A stretch of DNA of 64,000 bases, from NCBI GenBank assembly GCA_030426955.1, contig JAUHXS010000007.1:1-64000 (forward strand). The letters are read 5' to 3'. The DNA is from Bacteroidia bacterium (lineage in GTDB: Bacteria > Bacteroidota > Bacteroidia > Chitinophagales > JAUHXS01). The notes beneath the pieces were generated by a model. The model worked only from the letters and a program-made list of their open reading frames with translations, was not told the DNA's origin and ran no database searches. Each line of letters starts with the position of its first letter. The first letter of the stretch is position 1. Position numbers and translations under genes: made by a program. Shown piece by piece: positions 8,349 to 17,451 of the stretch.

Positions 8349-9949
8349 TGCGAATCGTTAGCAAACTTTTGATCATTCTGCTGTTTACTAGGCTTGGATC
8401 TGCTCAAAACAAGTTTAGTAGGGTTTATGGGAATGAAAACCTGCAACAGGCTTATGACATTATAGAGGGAAATAATGGGAAGTACGTGATTGTAGGAACT
8501 TATGATATTGGCGGATTTCAAACTGAAATTTTCTTTTCAGAAATAGATACAATGGGAGAGCCTATATTTTCAAAAACACTTGGTGATAAAATAGATAGTA
8601 GTGCGAACAAAGTAACACATACTTTTGGTAATCAAGCCTTTTGTGTGTCAAAAACCTGGGACAAAGGTTACATTGTATCTGGAGAATCCCACGATTCAAC
8701 AAGTTCCTATGCGGATATCCTTGTATTCAAGTTAGACTCTTTGGGAGATACCGTTTGGCTTAAAGCATATGGGGATGAATTTCATGAATATGGCAATTGT
8801 ATAATAGAAGCCTCTGATTCAAGTTATGTGATTGCAGGAACAAAAGAGGACTTTTCTTCAGGAGTTGAAGTGGATGCCTTGATATTTAAGATAAACTCTT
8901 CAGGAGATACTTTATGGACAAAAACATTTGGTGGTGATGGACAAGATGTTTTAAAGCAAGTAATAGAAACTCCTGATGGTGGCTACATGGCTGCAGGATA
9001 TTCTAATAGTTGGAGTCTTCCATGGTCTAATATTTATTTGGTCAAGCTGGATAAAAATGGAGTAATTGAATGGGAAAAGATATTGGGAGATTTTTATGAC
9101 CAAAGGGCTTTCTCAATAGCTAATACTAAGGATAGTGGTGCGATTATTACAGGTAGTACAGAAGGTAGTGCAATAGATGAAAAAGACGCTTTTTTATTGA
9201 AGGTAAACGCTACTGGTGAGCAGGAGTGGTTTAGAACATATGGAGGGGAAGGCTTTGATATTGCAAACGATGTTATACAAAAGCAGAATGGTGATATTGT
9301 CTTAGTAGGGCATACTACAAGCTATGGTTATGGTAATGAAGACGTGCTAGTCGTATCAACCAATGAAGAAGGTGTTTTAAAATGGGCTCGTGTATATGGT
9401 GGCAAGTTCATAGATGTCGGGAGTAGTATTATTAATGATAGTCAAAATGGTGGAACAATTGTTGGCTATACAGGTAGTTATGGAGCTGGCGGGCTTGATA
9501 TGCTTGTTCTGGGAATAGATAGCAATGGAGAAGGTGACTGTATCGGTTTGGAGATATCCAACATCTCAACTGATTTGATATCTATTAAGGATAGCCTAGT
9601 GACTACTCCTATTAAAAAAAGCTTTAAAGTTAGCTCGATTAAAAAGATTGTGGGGAATACCAATATCATACTTAATGATGTCTGTCAATTAGTAGGTTTT
9701 GAATATACCAAGCCTGATGTATCAGGACTATTAAAAGTAATACCCAACCCAGCATACGGGATTATAAAAATAGAAACAGGTGAAGTAGACTATCAAATTG
9801 TTGAATTGATTGATGTAAAAGGTCAGGTAATGTATTCAGATAAACATCGATCTGACGTTTTAGATATTAATTGGCTGCCCTCGGGGCTTTATCTGCTCAA
9901 TTTATATCATGATAACGGAAAGCAAACTGCGCGCTTTTTTAAAGAGTAA
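8348..9949 (+). CDS. T9SS type A cargo with repeated propeller-like modules
   Basis: A 533-residue secreted protein. A signal peptide (about 1-19, ending GSAQ) is followed by six or seven repeats of about 50-60 residues built on a pattern DGGYxxxGYTxSxG...DxxVxKxDxxGxxxWxxxYGG. This pattern suggests a beta-propeller-like fold. The C-terminal ~75 residues are a Por-type sorting domain: VIPNPAYGIIKIE, then ELIDVKGQVMYSDK and LPSGLYLLNLYHDNGKQTARF. That domain directs export by the T9SS and anchoring or release at the surface. The start codon overlaps the stop of the previous gene by one base, showing tight coupling. Ligand is unknown. The same repeat type appears in the genes at 44104 and 46387. 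Confidence 0.85.
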   Translation: MRIVSKLLIILLFTRLGSAQNKFSRVYGNENLQQAYDIIEGNNGKYVIVGTYDIGGFQTEIFFSEIDTMGEPIFSKTLGDKIDSSANKVTHTFGNQAFCVSKTWDKGYIVSGESHDSTSSYADILVFKLDSLGDTVWLKAYGDEFHEYGNCIIEASDSSYVIAGTKEDFSSGVEVDALIFKINSSGDTLWTKTFGGDGQDVLKQVIETPDGGYMAAGYSNSWSLPWSNIYLVKLDKNGVIEWEKILGDFYDQRAFSIANTKDSGAIITGSTEGSAIDEKDAFLLKVNATGEQEWFRTYGGEGFDIANDVIQKQNGDIVLVGHTTSYGYGNEDVLVVSTNEEGVLKWARVYGGKFIDVGSSIINDSQNGGTIVGYTGSYGAGGLDMLVLGIDSNGEGDCIGLEISNISTDLISIKDSLVTTPIKKSFKVSSIKKIVGNTNIILNDVCQLVGFEYTKPDVSGLLKVIPNPAYGIIKIETGEVDYQIVELIDVKGQVMYSDKHRSDVLDINWLPSGLYLLNLYHDNGKQTARFFKE

Positions 9950-9977
9950 GCCTTCTTAGATTGGACAGGTTTAAAGG

Positions 9978-11957
9978 TTATTTAGCAATTACTACCTTCT
10001 CCGTTAGTACCTCTTTGCCATCAAGTAAGTACTTTAAAATATAAACTCCACTTGAATATTCAGCAGTAGAAAATGAAAATTCTTTTTCCCCAGCTGAAGC
10101 ATTTTGATCAATAAGCTGATCAACTAGTAGGCCATTTTTATAATACAAATTTACCTGTAAATCACCTTCTTCTGGAAGTTTGACTAAAGAGTAAATTCTG
10201 TCATTAGTCGGATTTGGATAAACTGTAATTTCTTGTTTACTGGGTAATGCTTCATCTTTTGTTGTTGGAGTATTTACTTCTGAAATCCAAGTACCATTTC
10301 TTGGCGTTTTGTAAAAAGCACTAGGTTGAAATAATCGACCATAAAAACCAGATAGCCAAACCGTGCCTGTATCGTCATACTTGCGCTGAATGCCAAAATA
10401 GTCCCCCCATCGTTCATATTCTGGCCCTAAAGGGCTACTCGTTACCATATTGGATATTGTGTCTCCAGATTTTATGATTACTTTATCCGCGTATCCACTA
10501 TTTTCGGAATCATTTATATAAAAAACAGCGGCTATTCCTGCATAGCCTGTTGTATCATCTGCAGGACCAGAGTAATTAAACCCAATTAAAGCATGGTCTT
10601 CAAGGGTATTTGTGCCAGTATAAGCAATGTTCGGAAATCCGAAATCAACAAGTGTATCGGGATCGCTGATCATATATCCTTTAATATCTCTGTTGCCTTC
10701 TAAGTCGGTTATAATTCCATGATAGATACCTGGAAATCCTGTTTCCATATCTCTACTATTTTGAACATATTGAATTTTGTCGTTTTCTATAAAGCATCCC
10801 AAAACCCTTGAATCATTCACATCAAAGTAATGGCCGAGTGCTTGCCTTGCGTTTGGAGGTAACCCATAAGGAATATCTGCTAAAGAAAAACCAATATTCA
10901 ATTCTGTATTTAAATTGTCTATTGTATTGGTGATTTCTAGAATAAAAATGGTATCATTTTCCAAGTCAAAGTTTCTGTTAGATAAGAAATATATATTGGG
11001 TCCTTGAAGTCCTGAACCTCCTTGAGCAGGTGTTAGGTTTCTTATTGGAGCGTTATTAAAAAGAATTGAATCGTGATAAACCAATGTCAATGAATCAGCT
11101 CCATTATAGCCACTATGCTTATCTACTTGCCAAATGATACTTTCCTTAAACAAAAATTTCCATTCATCTGGGGCACCTGTTGACCGATCTTCTAAAAGAT
11201 TTATTGTTATAAAAAGCTCATCTTGTGTCAATGCAATAGCTGGAAAGTCTGACCAGCTGGTGTCTTGTTTTGGGTTGCCTGGAATAGCGTAAATGCCCCA
11301 ATCTCCTAGCGGGTCAGATGTTAAACTAAATGCAGCAATTATATACGTATCTGAGCTATTTGACCCTGCTAGACAAATCAAAACAAATCGATCCTGTTCA
11401 GGATCATATCTTAACTTTGGATCATACCTTGTCTGTGTTGTAATGGCGTTTAAGGTATCTGTAAACACATCTAGAGATATCATGCTTACTGGGGTGCTAT
11501 CAGATTGGGTTATGTCAAAGAAATAAATACTTCTATTTACGGCTGATATCAAAATTCCATCATTAGAAATAGCCATTGTATTATCATTTGGAACACCACC
11601 GCCACCCATCAATGCTTCCCAAATATTTCCCTCAAAATTTTTTCCAATAGTTGGCTGTTCAACATCTTGGCTGTATTTATAACTAGATGCTTTACTTCTA
11701 TGTGGATAGCGATCTTTCATCTCTTTTTTGAGAGATTGTAACCCCAATCGATAACTATCATGGTCTGACTCAATATCCGATATATGATATAGCCTAGGTG
11801 GTAGCGTGCTATTCTGCGCTCTTACGTTTACACTGCTGTATTTGGCAACTTTTATTTTTTTTGACTTTGGAGTAATGTTTTGCCCATGAGAAAGTCCCCA
11901 GGATACAATTAGGATTGTAATAAAAAAACGTTTTACTAATTCTTTCCTTTGCATCAT
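9978..11957 (-). CDS. T9SS type A sorting-domain protein
   Basis: A large exported protein of about 659 residues. I place the start at the ATG ending at 11957, one base after the recQ stop; a TTG four codons upstream would overlap recQ. The signal peptide (MMQRKELVKRFFITILIVSW) ends near SHGQ. The mature part contains ordered strands such as GGGGVPNDNTMAISNDGILISAVN and YGRLFQPSAFYKT, which resemble a propeller or sialidase-like repeat fold, but no enzyme signature was identified. The C-terminal ~80 residues are a Por tail: ITVYPNPTNDRIY, LLVDQLIDQNASAG, SSGVYILKYLLDGKEVLTEK. Read with recQ as one unit. Confidence 0.82.
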   Translation of the reverse strand: MMQRKELVKRFFITILIVSWGLSHGQNITPKSKKIKVAKYSSVNVRAQNSTLPPRLYHISDIESDHDSYRLGLQSLKKEMKDRYPHRSKASSYKYSQDVEQPTIGKNFEGNIWEALMGGGGVPNDNTMAISNDGILISAVNRSIYFFDITQSDSTPVSMISLDVFTDTLNAITTQTRYDPKLRYDPEQDRFVLICLAGSNSSDTYIIAAFSLTSDPLGDWGIYAIPGNPKQDTSWSDFPAIALTQDELFITINLLEDRSTGAPDEWKFLFKESIIWQVDKHSGYNGADSLTLVYHDSILFNNAPIRNLTPAQGGSGLQGPNIYFLSNRNFDLENDTIFILEITNTIDNLNTELNIGFSLADIPYGLPPNARQALGHYFDVNDSRVLGCFIENDKIQYVQNSRDMETGFPGIYHGIITDLEGNRDIKGYMISDPDTLVDFGFPNIAYTGTNTLEDHALIGFNYSGPADDTTGYAGIAAVFYINDSENSGYADKVIIKSGDTISNMVTSSPLGPEYERWGDYFGIQRKYDDTGTVWLSGFYGRLFQPSAFYKTPRNGTWISEVNTPTTKDEALPSKQEITVYPNPTNDRIYSLVKLPEEGDLQVNLYYKNGLLVDQLIDQNASAGEKEFSFSTAEYSSGVYILKYLLDGKEVLTEKVVIAK

Positions 11958-11958
11958 A

Positions 11959-14166
11959 TTAATTCGCAACTTCAGACATGAACTTTATCCTCATCAATTG
12001 TATTTCCTCTAACGAAATATCCTCCCCCTCTAGTTCATCATACGCTTCATCAAGGTCATCTGTATCTGCTGATGAGAAGTAATCGTAAATGATGTCTTGC
12101 TTTTCTTCGTCAACGACATCATCAATGTAGTATTTGATGTTTAACCTTGTTCCCGTCAACACAATCCGTTCTATTTCCTCCAGAATCTCATCAACAGAGA
12201 TGTTTTTCATTCTAGCCATCTCTTCCAAAGGTATTTTTCGATCTATGTTTTGGATCAAGAAAACTTTTAACCCTGATTTGTTAACTACCGACTTAACTAT
12301 AAAATCTTCAGGCCGATCGATATCATTTTCTTCCACATATTGATTTATTATATCAATAAAACTACTACCATACTTATCTGCTTTGCCTTTACTAACACCC
12401 GTGATGTTTCCCAACTCTTCCATTGTTATAGGGTATTGAGTTGCCATATCTTCAAGAGAAGGGTCTTGAAATATGACAAAGGGGGGTAAATTTTTTCTCT
12501 TGGCAACGCTTCTTCGGTGATCCTTTAATAAGCTTAGTAAGTTAGGGTCAGCGCTACCGCCACTACCGCTAGAAGGTGCCTCTTCAACAAATTCGCTTTC
12601 TATTTTTTCATAGTCTCTGTCTTGAGGGATTTCGAATGTTATAGGTGATTCAATAAATTTCTCTCCTTGAGCTGTCAAGACTAATGTACCATAGTTTTCA
12701 ATTTCTTTTATGAGTAATTTATGCAAGAGAGCCTGTCTAATAATGGTATTCCAGAAAGCTTTGCTCTTTGATTTCCCTTTGCTAAAAAGTTCAAAATCTT
12801 CGTGATTGTGTTCCTTGACATCTCTGGTGACTATTCCTCTTAGCACATTATTGATATGCGTTATGCCAAACTTTTCTCCTAACCCTTTAACGACTTCTAG
12901 GGCAAGTACTACTGATTGCTGTTCGTTCTTCGTTTCTTTCGGGTCTTTACAGTTATCACACATTTTTGAGCACTTGCTCTCATTATAATCTTCTCCAAAA
13001 TATTGTAAAAGATACTTTCTTCTGCATGTAGATGTCTCAGAGTATGCGACAATGTCTTCTAATAATTGGTTCGCTATTTCTTTTTCTGCAACTGGCTTGT
13101 CCTTTGAGAATTTCTCAAGTTTAATAATGTCTTCATGACTATAGTATGCAATACAGACACCTTCTAAACCATCTCTTCCTGCTCGCCCTGTCTCCTGATA
13201 ATAGTTTTCCAGACTTTTAGGTATATTGTAATGAACAACAAAGCGAACATCGGGTTTGTCTATCCCCATGCCAAACGCTATAGTTGCGACAATAACATCG
13301 ATGGTCTCATTGAGAAACCCATCCTGTGTCCCTGCTCTTTTTGTAGCATCTAACCCTGCATGATATGGAGCAGCTTTTATCCCATTTACAGTTAAGATTT
13401 GGGCGACTTCCTCAGTGGATTTTCTGCTTAAGCAATATACTACGCCAGATTTTCCTGCATTGGATTTAATAAACTTAACTAAATCCTTTACTACCCATGA
13501 TTTTGATTTTTGGGGTCTTAATTCATAAAAAAGATTTGCTCTATTAAATGACGATTTAAAAACATCAGGGCTTTCTAGGCGTAGGTTTTTGATAATATCT
13601 TGCTGTACTTTAGGTGTTGCAGTAGCTGTGAGTGCAATCAAAGCAATCTCCGGATTTATTTCATTTACTATCCTTCTAATGTTGCGATATTCTGGTCGAA
13701 AGTCGTGCCCCCATTCTGAAATACAATGTGCTTCATCTACCGCAACAAATTCTATCGGTAATGACCTAAAAAAGTCAATATGGCTTTCTTTGGTCAATGT
13801 TTCGGGAGCAATATATAACAATTTAGTCTTGCCATCTACCAGGTCATTTCTAACAATTTTTGCCTGAGTTCTAGACAATGTAGAGTTAAGGAAGTGGGCA
13901 ATACTCTCATCCTCGCTATAAGCTCTAACCTGATCAACTTGGTTTTTCATTAAAGCAATGAGTGGAGATACAACTAAAGTAACACCATTAGAGATAAGCG
14001 CAGGCAATTGATAGCATAGCGATTTCCCGCCACCTGTGGGCATGATAACAAAAGTGTCTTTTTTAGCCAGTATGTTTTGAATGACTTTTTCTTGATCACC
14101 TTTAAAGCCAGAAAAGCCAAAGTACTTTTTTAAGCTAGCATGCAAGTCTACCCCTGTCTTTAACAT
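11959..14166 (-). CDS. recQ: ATP-dependent DNA helicase RecQ
   Basis: RecQ is a 3'-5' DNA helicase acting in recombination and repair. In this 735-residue protein the helicase core shows Walker A PTGGGKS (43-49), the DEAH box VDEAHCISEWGHDFRPEYR (143-161) and motif VI YYQETGRAGRDG. The RecQ-C-terminal zinc site follows (TCRRKYLLQYFG, then KCSKMCDNC). An HRDC domain lies near 555-625. The last ~110 residues form an acidic extension ending DEAYDELEGEDISLEEIQLM, common in Bacteroidota RecQ forms. The start is ATG. The stop is one base from the next gene, a T9SS cargo protein. The upstream 75 bases are shared with the divergent kdsD gene. Confidence 0.96.
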   Translation of the reverse strand: MLKTGVDLHASLKKYFGFSGFKGDQEKVIQNILAKKDTFVIMPTGGGKSLCYQLPALISNGVTLVVSPLIALMKNQVDQVRAYSEDESIAHFLNSTLSRTQAKIVRNDLVDGKTKLLYIAPETLTKESHIDFFRSLPIEFVAVDEAHCISEWGHDFRPEYRNIRRIVNEINPEIALIALTATATPKVQQDIIKNLRLESPDVFKSSFNRANLFYELRPQKSKSWVVKDLVKFIKSNAGKSGVVYCLSRKSTEEVAQILTVNGIKAAPYHAGLDATKRAGTQDGFLNETIDVIVATIAFGMGIDKPDVRFVVHYNIPKSLENYYQETGRAGRDGLEGVCIAYYSHEDIIKLEKFSKDKPVAEKEIANQLLEDIVAYSETSTCRRKYLLQYFGEDYNESKCSKMCDNCKDPKETKNEQQSVVLALEVVKGLGEKFGITHINNVLRGIVTRDVKEHNHEDFELFSKGKSKSKAFWNTIIRQALLHKLLIKEIENYGTLVLTAQGEKFIESPITFEIPQDRDYEKIESEFVEEAPSSGSGGSADPNLLSLLKDHRRSVAKRKNLPPFVIFQDPSLEDMATQYPITMEELGNITGVSKGKADKYGSSFIDIINQYVEENDIDRPEDFIVKSVVNKSGLKVFLIQNIDRKIPLEEMARMKNISVDEILEEIERIVLTGTRLNIKYYIDDVVDEEKQDIIYDYFSSADTDDLDEAYDELEGEDISLEEIQLMRIKFMSEVAN

Positions 14167-14241
14167 CTTGATATTATCGCCCTTGAATAACTTTATTTAT
14201 ATTAAATTTACACAAATAAAAGACAATATAATAGCGGTATT

Positions 14242-15210
14242 TTGAATTTCTCAGAAGAACAAATTAAAAAGGTTGCATTAGATACAATTAGTATCGAAGC
14301 TACTGCTATCAAAGGTCTTGAAAAATCCATTAATAAAGATTTTACTTCTGTTGTGGAGTTGATTGCCCAACTTCAAGGTAGAGTTGTTGTAACAGGAATT
14401 GGTAAAAGTGCCATCATTGCAAACAAAATTGTCGCGACACTAAATTCTACCGGGACTCCTTCGCTTTTTATGCATGCTGCCGACGCGATTCACGGGGACT
14501 TAGGTATGATAAGAAAAGAAGATGCAATCCTACTATTGTCTAAAAGTGGAGAAAGCCCTGAAATCAAAGTTTTGATTCCCATTCTAAGAAATACTGGAAA
14601 CAAACTTATTGCTATTACGGGAGCAATGGACTCTTTTTTGGCAAAGAATGTAGACTACATTTTGGACGCGACCGTTCCTGAAGAGGCATGTCCTAATAAC
14701 CTAGCACCAACAGCTAGCACTACTGCACAATTAGTACTAGGAGATGCGCTGGCAATGGCTTTATTAGAGTTAAATGGTTTTTCAGCAAAAGACTTTGCAA
14801 AATTTCATCCGGGTGGAGCCTTGGGAAAAAAGCTATATCTAAAAGCTTCTGACCTTTGTGAAAAAAACGAAAAGCCTGAGGTTGATGAGAACGATGATTT
14901 AAAAACTATTTTATTGGAGATGTCCTCTAAACGATTGGGGGCAACTATAGTCAAAGAAGGGAACAAGATAAAAGGTATCATTACGGATGGCGACTTAAGG
15001 AGAATGTTATCTTCCAATAGAGAAACAAGTGATTTAAAAGCAAGCGATGTAATGTCTTTGACCCCGAAAACTATCAATAAAGATGAACTTGCTGTAAATG
15101 CTCTTGCGACTATGCGAGAACATAACATATCACAAATAATAGTTTTAAATCAAGGAGAATATTACGGAATGATTCACATTCATGACCTAATGAAAGAGGG
15201 ACTTTTATAA
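14242..15210 (+). CDS. kdsD: D-arabinose 5-phosphate isomerase, KpsF/GutQ family
   Basis: This 322-residue protein is a KpsF/GutQ-type sugar-phosphate isomerase, interconverting ribulose 5-phosphate and arabinose 5-phosphate, the first step to the Kdo sugar of lipopolysaccharide. The SIS domain occupies about 1-190, with the phosphate-binding GIGKSAIIANKIVATLNSTG and MHAADAIHGDLGMI, then ASTTAQLVLGDALAMALLE. Two CBS domains follow (about 205-322), including GATIVKEGNKIKGIITDGDL. The family length is normal. The start is TTG. It begins a four-gene operon: the next start is 2 bases after this stop. Divergent to recQ, with a 75-base shared promoter region containing a TAAATTTA element near 14203. 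Assignment is firm. Confidence 0.93.
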   Translation: MNFSEEQIKKVALDTISIEATAIKGLEKSINKDFTSVVELIAQLQGRVVVTGIGKSAIIANKIVATLNSTGTPSLFMHAADAIHGDLGMIRKEDAILLLSKSGESPEIKVLIPILRNTGNKLIAITGAMDSFLAKNVDYILDATVPEEACPNNLAPTASTTAQLVLGDALAMALLELNGFSAKDFAKFHPGGALGKKLYLKASDLCEKNEKPEVDENDDLKTILLEMSSKRLGATIVKEGNKIKGIITDGDLRRMLSSNRETSDLKASDVMSLTPKTINKDELAVNALATMREHNISQIIVLNQGEYYGMIHIHDLMKEGLL

Positions 15211-15212
15211 AT

Positions 15213-16292
15213 ATGGGAAACAAAAATAATTATGTGGCAATCATGGCCGGCGGCATCGGAAGTCGATTTTGGCCAGTAAGTAGAACGGATAATCCCAAGC
15301 AATTTTTAGATATTTTGGGCTTAGGGAAATCATTATTGCAATTGACTTATGAACGATTTTTAGATATTTGTCCGAAGGAAAACATTTATATCGTTACCAA
15401 TTCGTCCTATGCTGATTTGGTGCATCAACAACTTCCCGATCTTACATCAAATCAGGTTTTAAAAGAACCTGCTAGGAAAAATACAGCTCCCTGTATTGCT
15501 TACTTTTCACATAAGATCAATGCGATAAATCCAGATGCGAATATAGTAGTAGCACCTTCTGATCATATTATTCTTAAACAGAATGAATTTGTTGACATCA
15601 TCAATAAGGGCTTGAATGCAACTGCAAAAGAAGATCTTTTGATAACACTGGGCATTCAGCCATCAAGACCAGATACAGGGTATGGTTATATCAATTATGG
15701 TAAGCAATCCGGCCATGAAGGGGTGTTTGAAGTTTTATCTTTTAGAGAGAAGCCTACATTAGAAGTAGCTAAAACATTTCTAGAAAGTGGAGACTTTTTA
15801 TGGAATTCAGGGATGTTTATATGGAGTGTAAAATCAATACTAAGCGCGTTTTCTAAATACTTATCAGAGGTAAATGACTTGCTAAAAAGTGATACCTATA
15901 ATACTTTAAAAGAAAAAGAATTTATAGAGCAGTCATATAAAAAATGTCCCAGCATTTCGATTGATTACGGTGTAATGGAAAAGGCCAATAATGTTTGTGT
16001 GATTCCAGCAGATTTTGGCTGGTCAGATTTAGGAACTTGGTCATCTTTGTATGATACGCGAAGCGATAAAGATGTTAACGGAAATGTTACCACTTCAAAT
16101 TCGCTACTATATGATTGCAAGGACAATATGATAGTGAGTTCTAAGGATAAGCTTATCATAGCACAAGATTTGAATGACTATATCGTTGTAGATACAGACG
16201 ATGCTCTTTTGATCATTCCAAAGTCGAAAGAGCAAGAAATAAAGCAAATTACCGGAGATATTAAGGAGAAGGGCAAAGAGCAATATTTATAA
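15213..16292 (+). CDS. manC: Mannose-1-phosphate guanylyltransferase
   Basis: The enzyme makes GDP-mannose from GTP and mannose 1-phosphate for polysaccharide and lipopolysaccharide synthesis. The 359-residue length corresponds to the single-domain form, without the phosphomannose-isomerase half of long ManC proteins. Key motifs are the nucleotide-binding MAGGIGSRFWPVSR (11-24) and NPKQFLDIL, then KEPARKNTAPCI, VAPSDHII (metal and sugar phosphate), FREKP and FLWNSGMFIW. It starts 2 bases after kdsD and ends 10 bases before the aminotransferase, so the operon links two envelope-sugar enzymes with an amino-acid salvage pair. The symbol follows family usage. The gene could equally be named rfbM or cpsB. 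Confidence 0.92.
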   Translation: MGNKNNYVAIMAGGIGSRFWPVSRTDNPKQFLDILGLGKSLLQLTYERFLDICPKENIYIVTNSSYADLVHQQLPDLTSNQVLKEPARKNTAPCIAYFSHKINAINPDANIVVAPSDHIILKQNEFVDIINKGLNATAKEDLLITLGIQPSRPDTGYGYINYGKQSGHEGVFEVLSFREKPTLEVAKTFLESGDFLWNSGMFIWSVKSILSAFSKYLSEVNDLLKSDTYNTLKEKEFIEQSYKKCPSISIDYGVMEKANNVCVIPADFGWSDLGTWSSLYDTRSDKDVNGNVTTSNSLLYDCKDNMIVSSKDKLIIAQDLNDYIVVDTDDALLIIPKSKEQEIKQITGDIKEKGKEQYL

Positions 16293-16302
16293 AACATAGC
16301 CA

Positions 16303-17451
16303 TTGGAAGTCAATTTAAAATCTAAGTTACCACAAGTCAAGACAACTATTTTTGCTACGATGTCTGCTTTGGCAAAGCAACATAATGCAATCAATCTTTC
16401 CCAAGGGTTTCCGGATTTTTCTAGTTCAAAAAAGTTAATTGAACTCGTATCAAAACATATGTCAAAAGGACATAATCAATATGCTCCAATGCAAGGCGTT
16501 CCTGAGCTAAGAGAACAAATTGCATCTAAGTATGACAGGCTATATGGTCATGCATATGATCCCGAAAAGGAAATTACAGTGACGGCTGGTGCAACGCAAG
16601 CTATTTATACTGCTATTACGGCAGTAGTTGATGAAGGAGATGAAGTAATTATTTTTGATCCAGCTTATGATTGCTATGAGCCACCGGTCATTCTTAATGG
16701 TGGGATTCCTATTCATATTAACCTAGAATATCCCAATTACTCCATTGATTGGGAAGTTGTAAAGCGACGAATTACGGCCAGAACAAAAATGATCATCATT
16801 AATACACCACATAACCCGTCTGGTAGTATCATGACGGAAGATGATTTAAAGCAACTCCAGAGACTGACAGAGAAGACGGACATCATTATATTGAGTGATG
16901 AGGTTTACGAGCACCTTATTTTTGATGGAGAGGAGCATCAAAGTATTATTCGATTTAAAGATTTAGTGGAGCGAAGTTTTGCGATCTTTTCATTTGGCAA
17001 GACTTATCATAATACGGGTTGGAAAATGGGCTATTGCTGTGCACCTGAATACCTGATGAAAGAGTTTAGAAAAGTGCATCAATATCTAGTTTTTAGTGTC
17101 AATACCCCCATACAACATGCTTTGGCTGAGTATATGAAGGATGAAAATGCATATCAAGAGCTAAACGAATTCTTTCAGGAAAAAAGAGATTTCTTTATTA
17201 ATCAGGTAAAAGGTTCGCGCTTTTTAGTTGACCCCTGTAAAGGAACGTACTTTCAAAACTTATGTTACTCTGGCATTTCTGATGATAGTGATTTGAACTT
17301 TGCGGTAAGACTTACAGAAGAACATAAAATTGCCTCAATTCCCACATCTGTATTTTACAGAAATAAATTAGATCAAAAAGTGTTGAGATTTTGCTTTGCC
17401 AAAGAGAAGGAGACACTCGAAAAAGCTGCAGAAATATTATGCAGGATTTAA
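16303..17451 (+). CDS. PLP aminotransferase, YbdL/glutamine-transaminase K type
   Basis: A 382-residue fold-type I aminotransferase. Hallmarks are INLSQGFPDFSS, YAPMQGVPELREQIA, EITVTAGATQAIYTAI, NTPHNPSGSI, the cofactor motif LSDEVYEHLIFDG, and SFGKTYHNTGWKMGYC with the PLP-binding lysine K233. These match E. coli YbdL (methionine transaminase) and mammalian glutamine transaminase K, which act on methionine, glutamine and aromatic amino acids with 2-oxo acids. The start is TTG. The gene overlaps the next one, an omega-amidase, by 13 bases, which supports the same substrate context: transamination of glutamine followed by hydrolysis of the product amide. Exact substrate choice is inferred. 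Confidence 0.88.
   Translation: MEVNLKSKLPQVKTTIFATMSALAKQHNAINLSQGFPDFSSSKKLIELVSKHMSKGHNQYAPMQGVPELREQIASKYDRLYGHAYDPEKEITVTAGATQAIYTAITAVVDEGDEVIIFDPAYDCYEPPVILNGGIPIHINLEYPNYSIDWEVVKRRITARTKMIIINTPHNPSGSIMTEDDLKQLQRLTEKTDIIILSDEVYEHLIFDGEEHQSIIRFKDLVERSFAIFSFGKTYHNTGWKMGYCCAPEYLMKEFRKVHQYLVFSVNTPIQHALAEYMKDENAYQELNEFFQEKRDFFINQVKGSRFLVDPCKGTYFQNLCYSGISDDSDLNFAVRLTEEHKIASIPTSVFYRNKLDQKVLRFCFAKEKETLEKAAEILCRI

Noticed and set aside
11958-11969. TTG start for the T9SS type A protein at 11969
   Set aside because: It overlaps the recQ stop, while two ATGs directly after give a normal signal peptide.
17391-17438. Longer omega-amidase start at 17391
   Set aside because: The extra residues only mirror the aminotransferase end in a second frame, and omega-amidases start close to the LKVALIQ strand.
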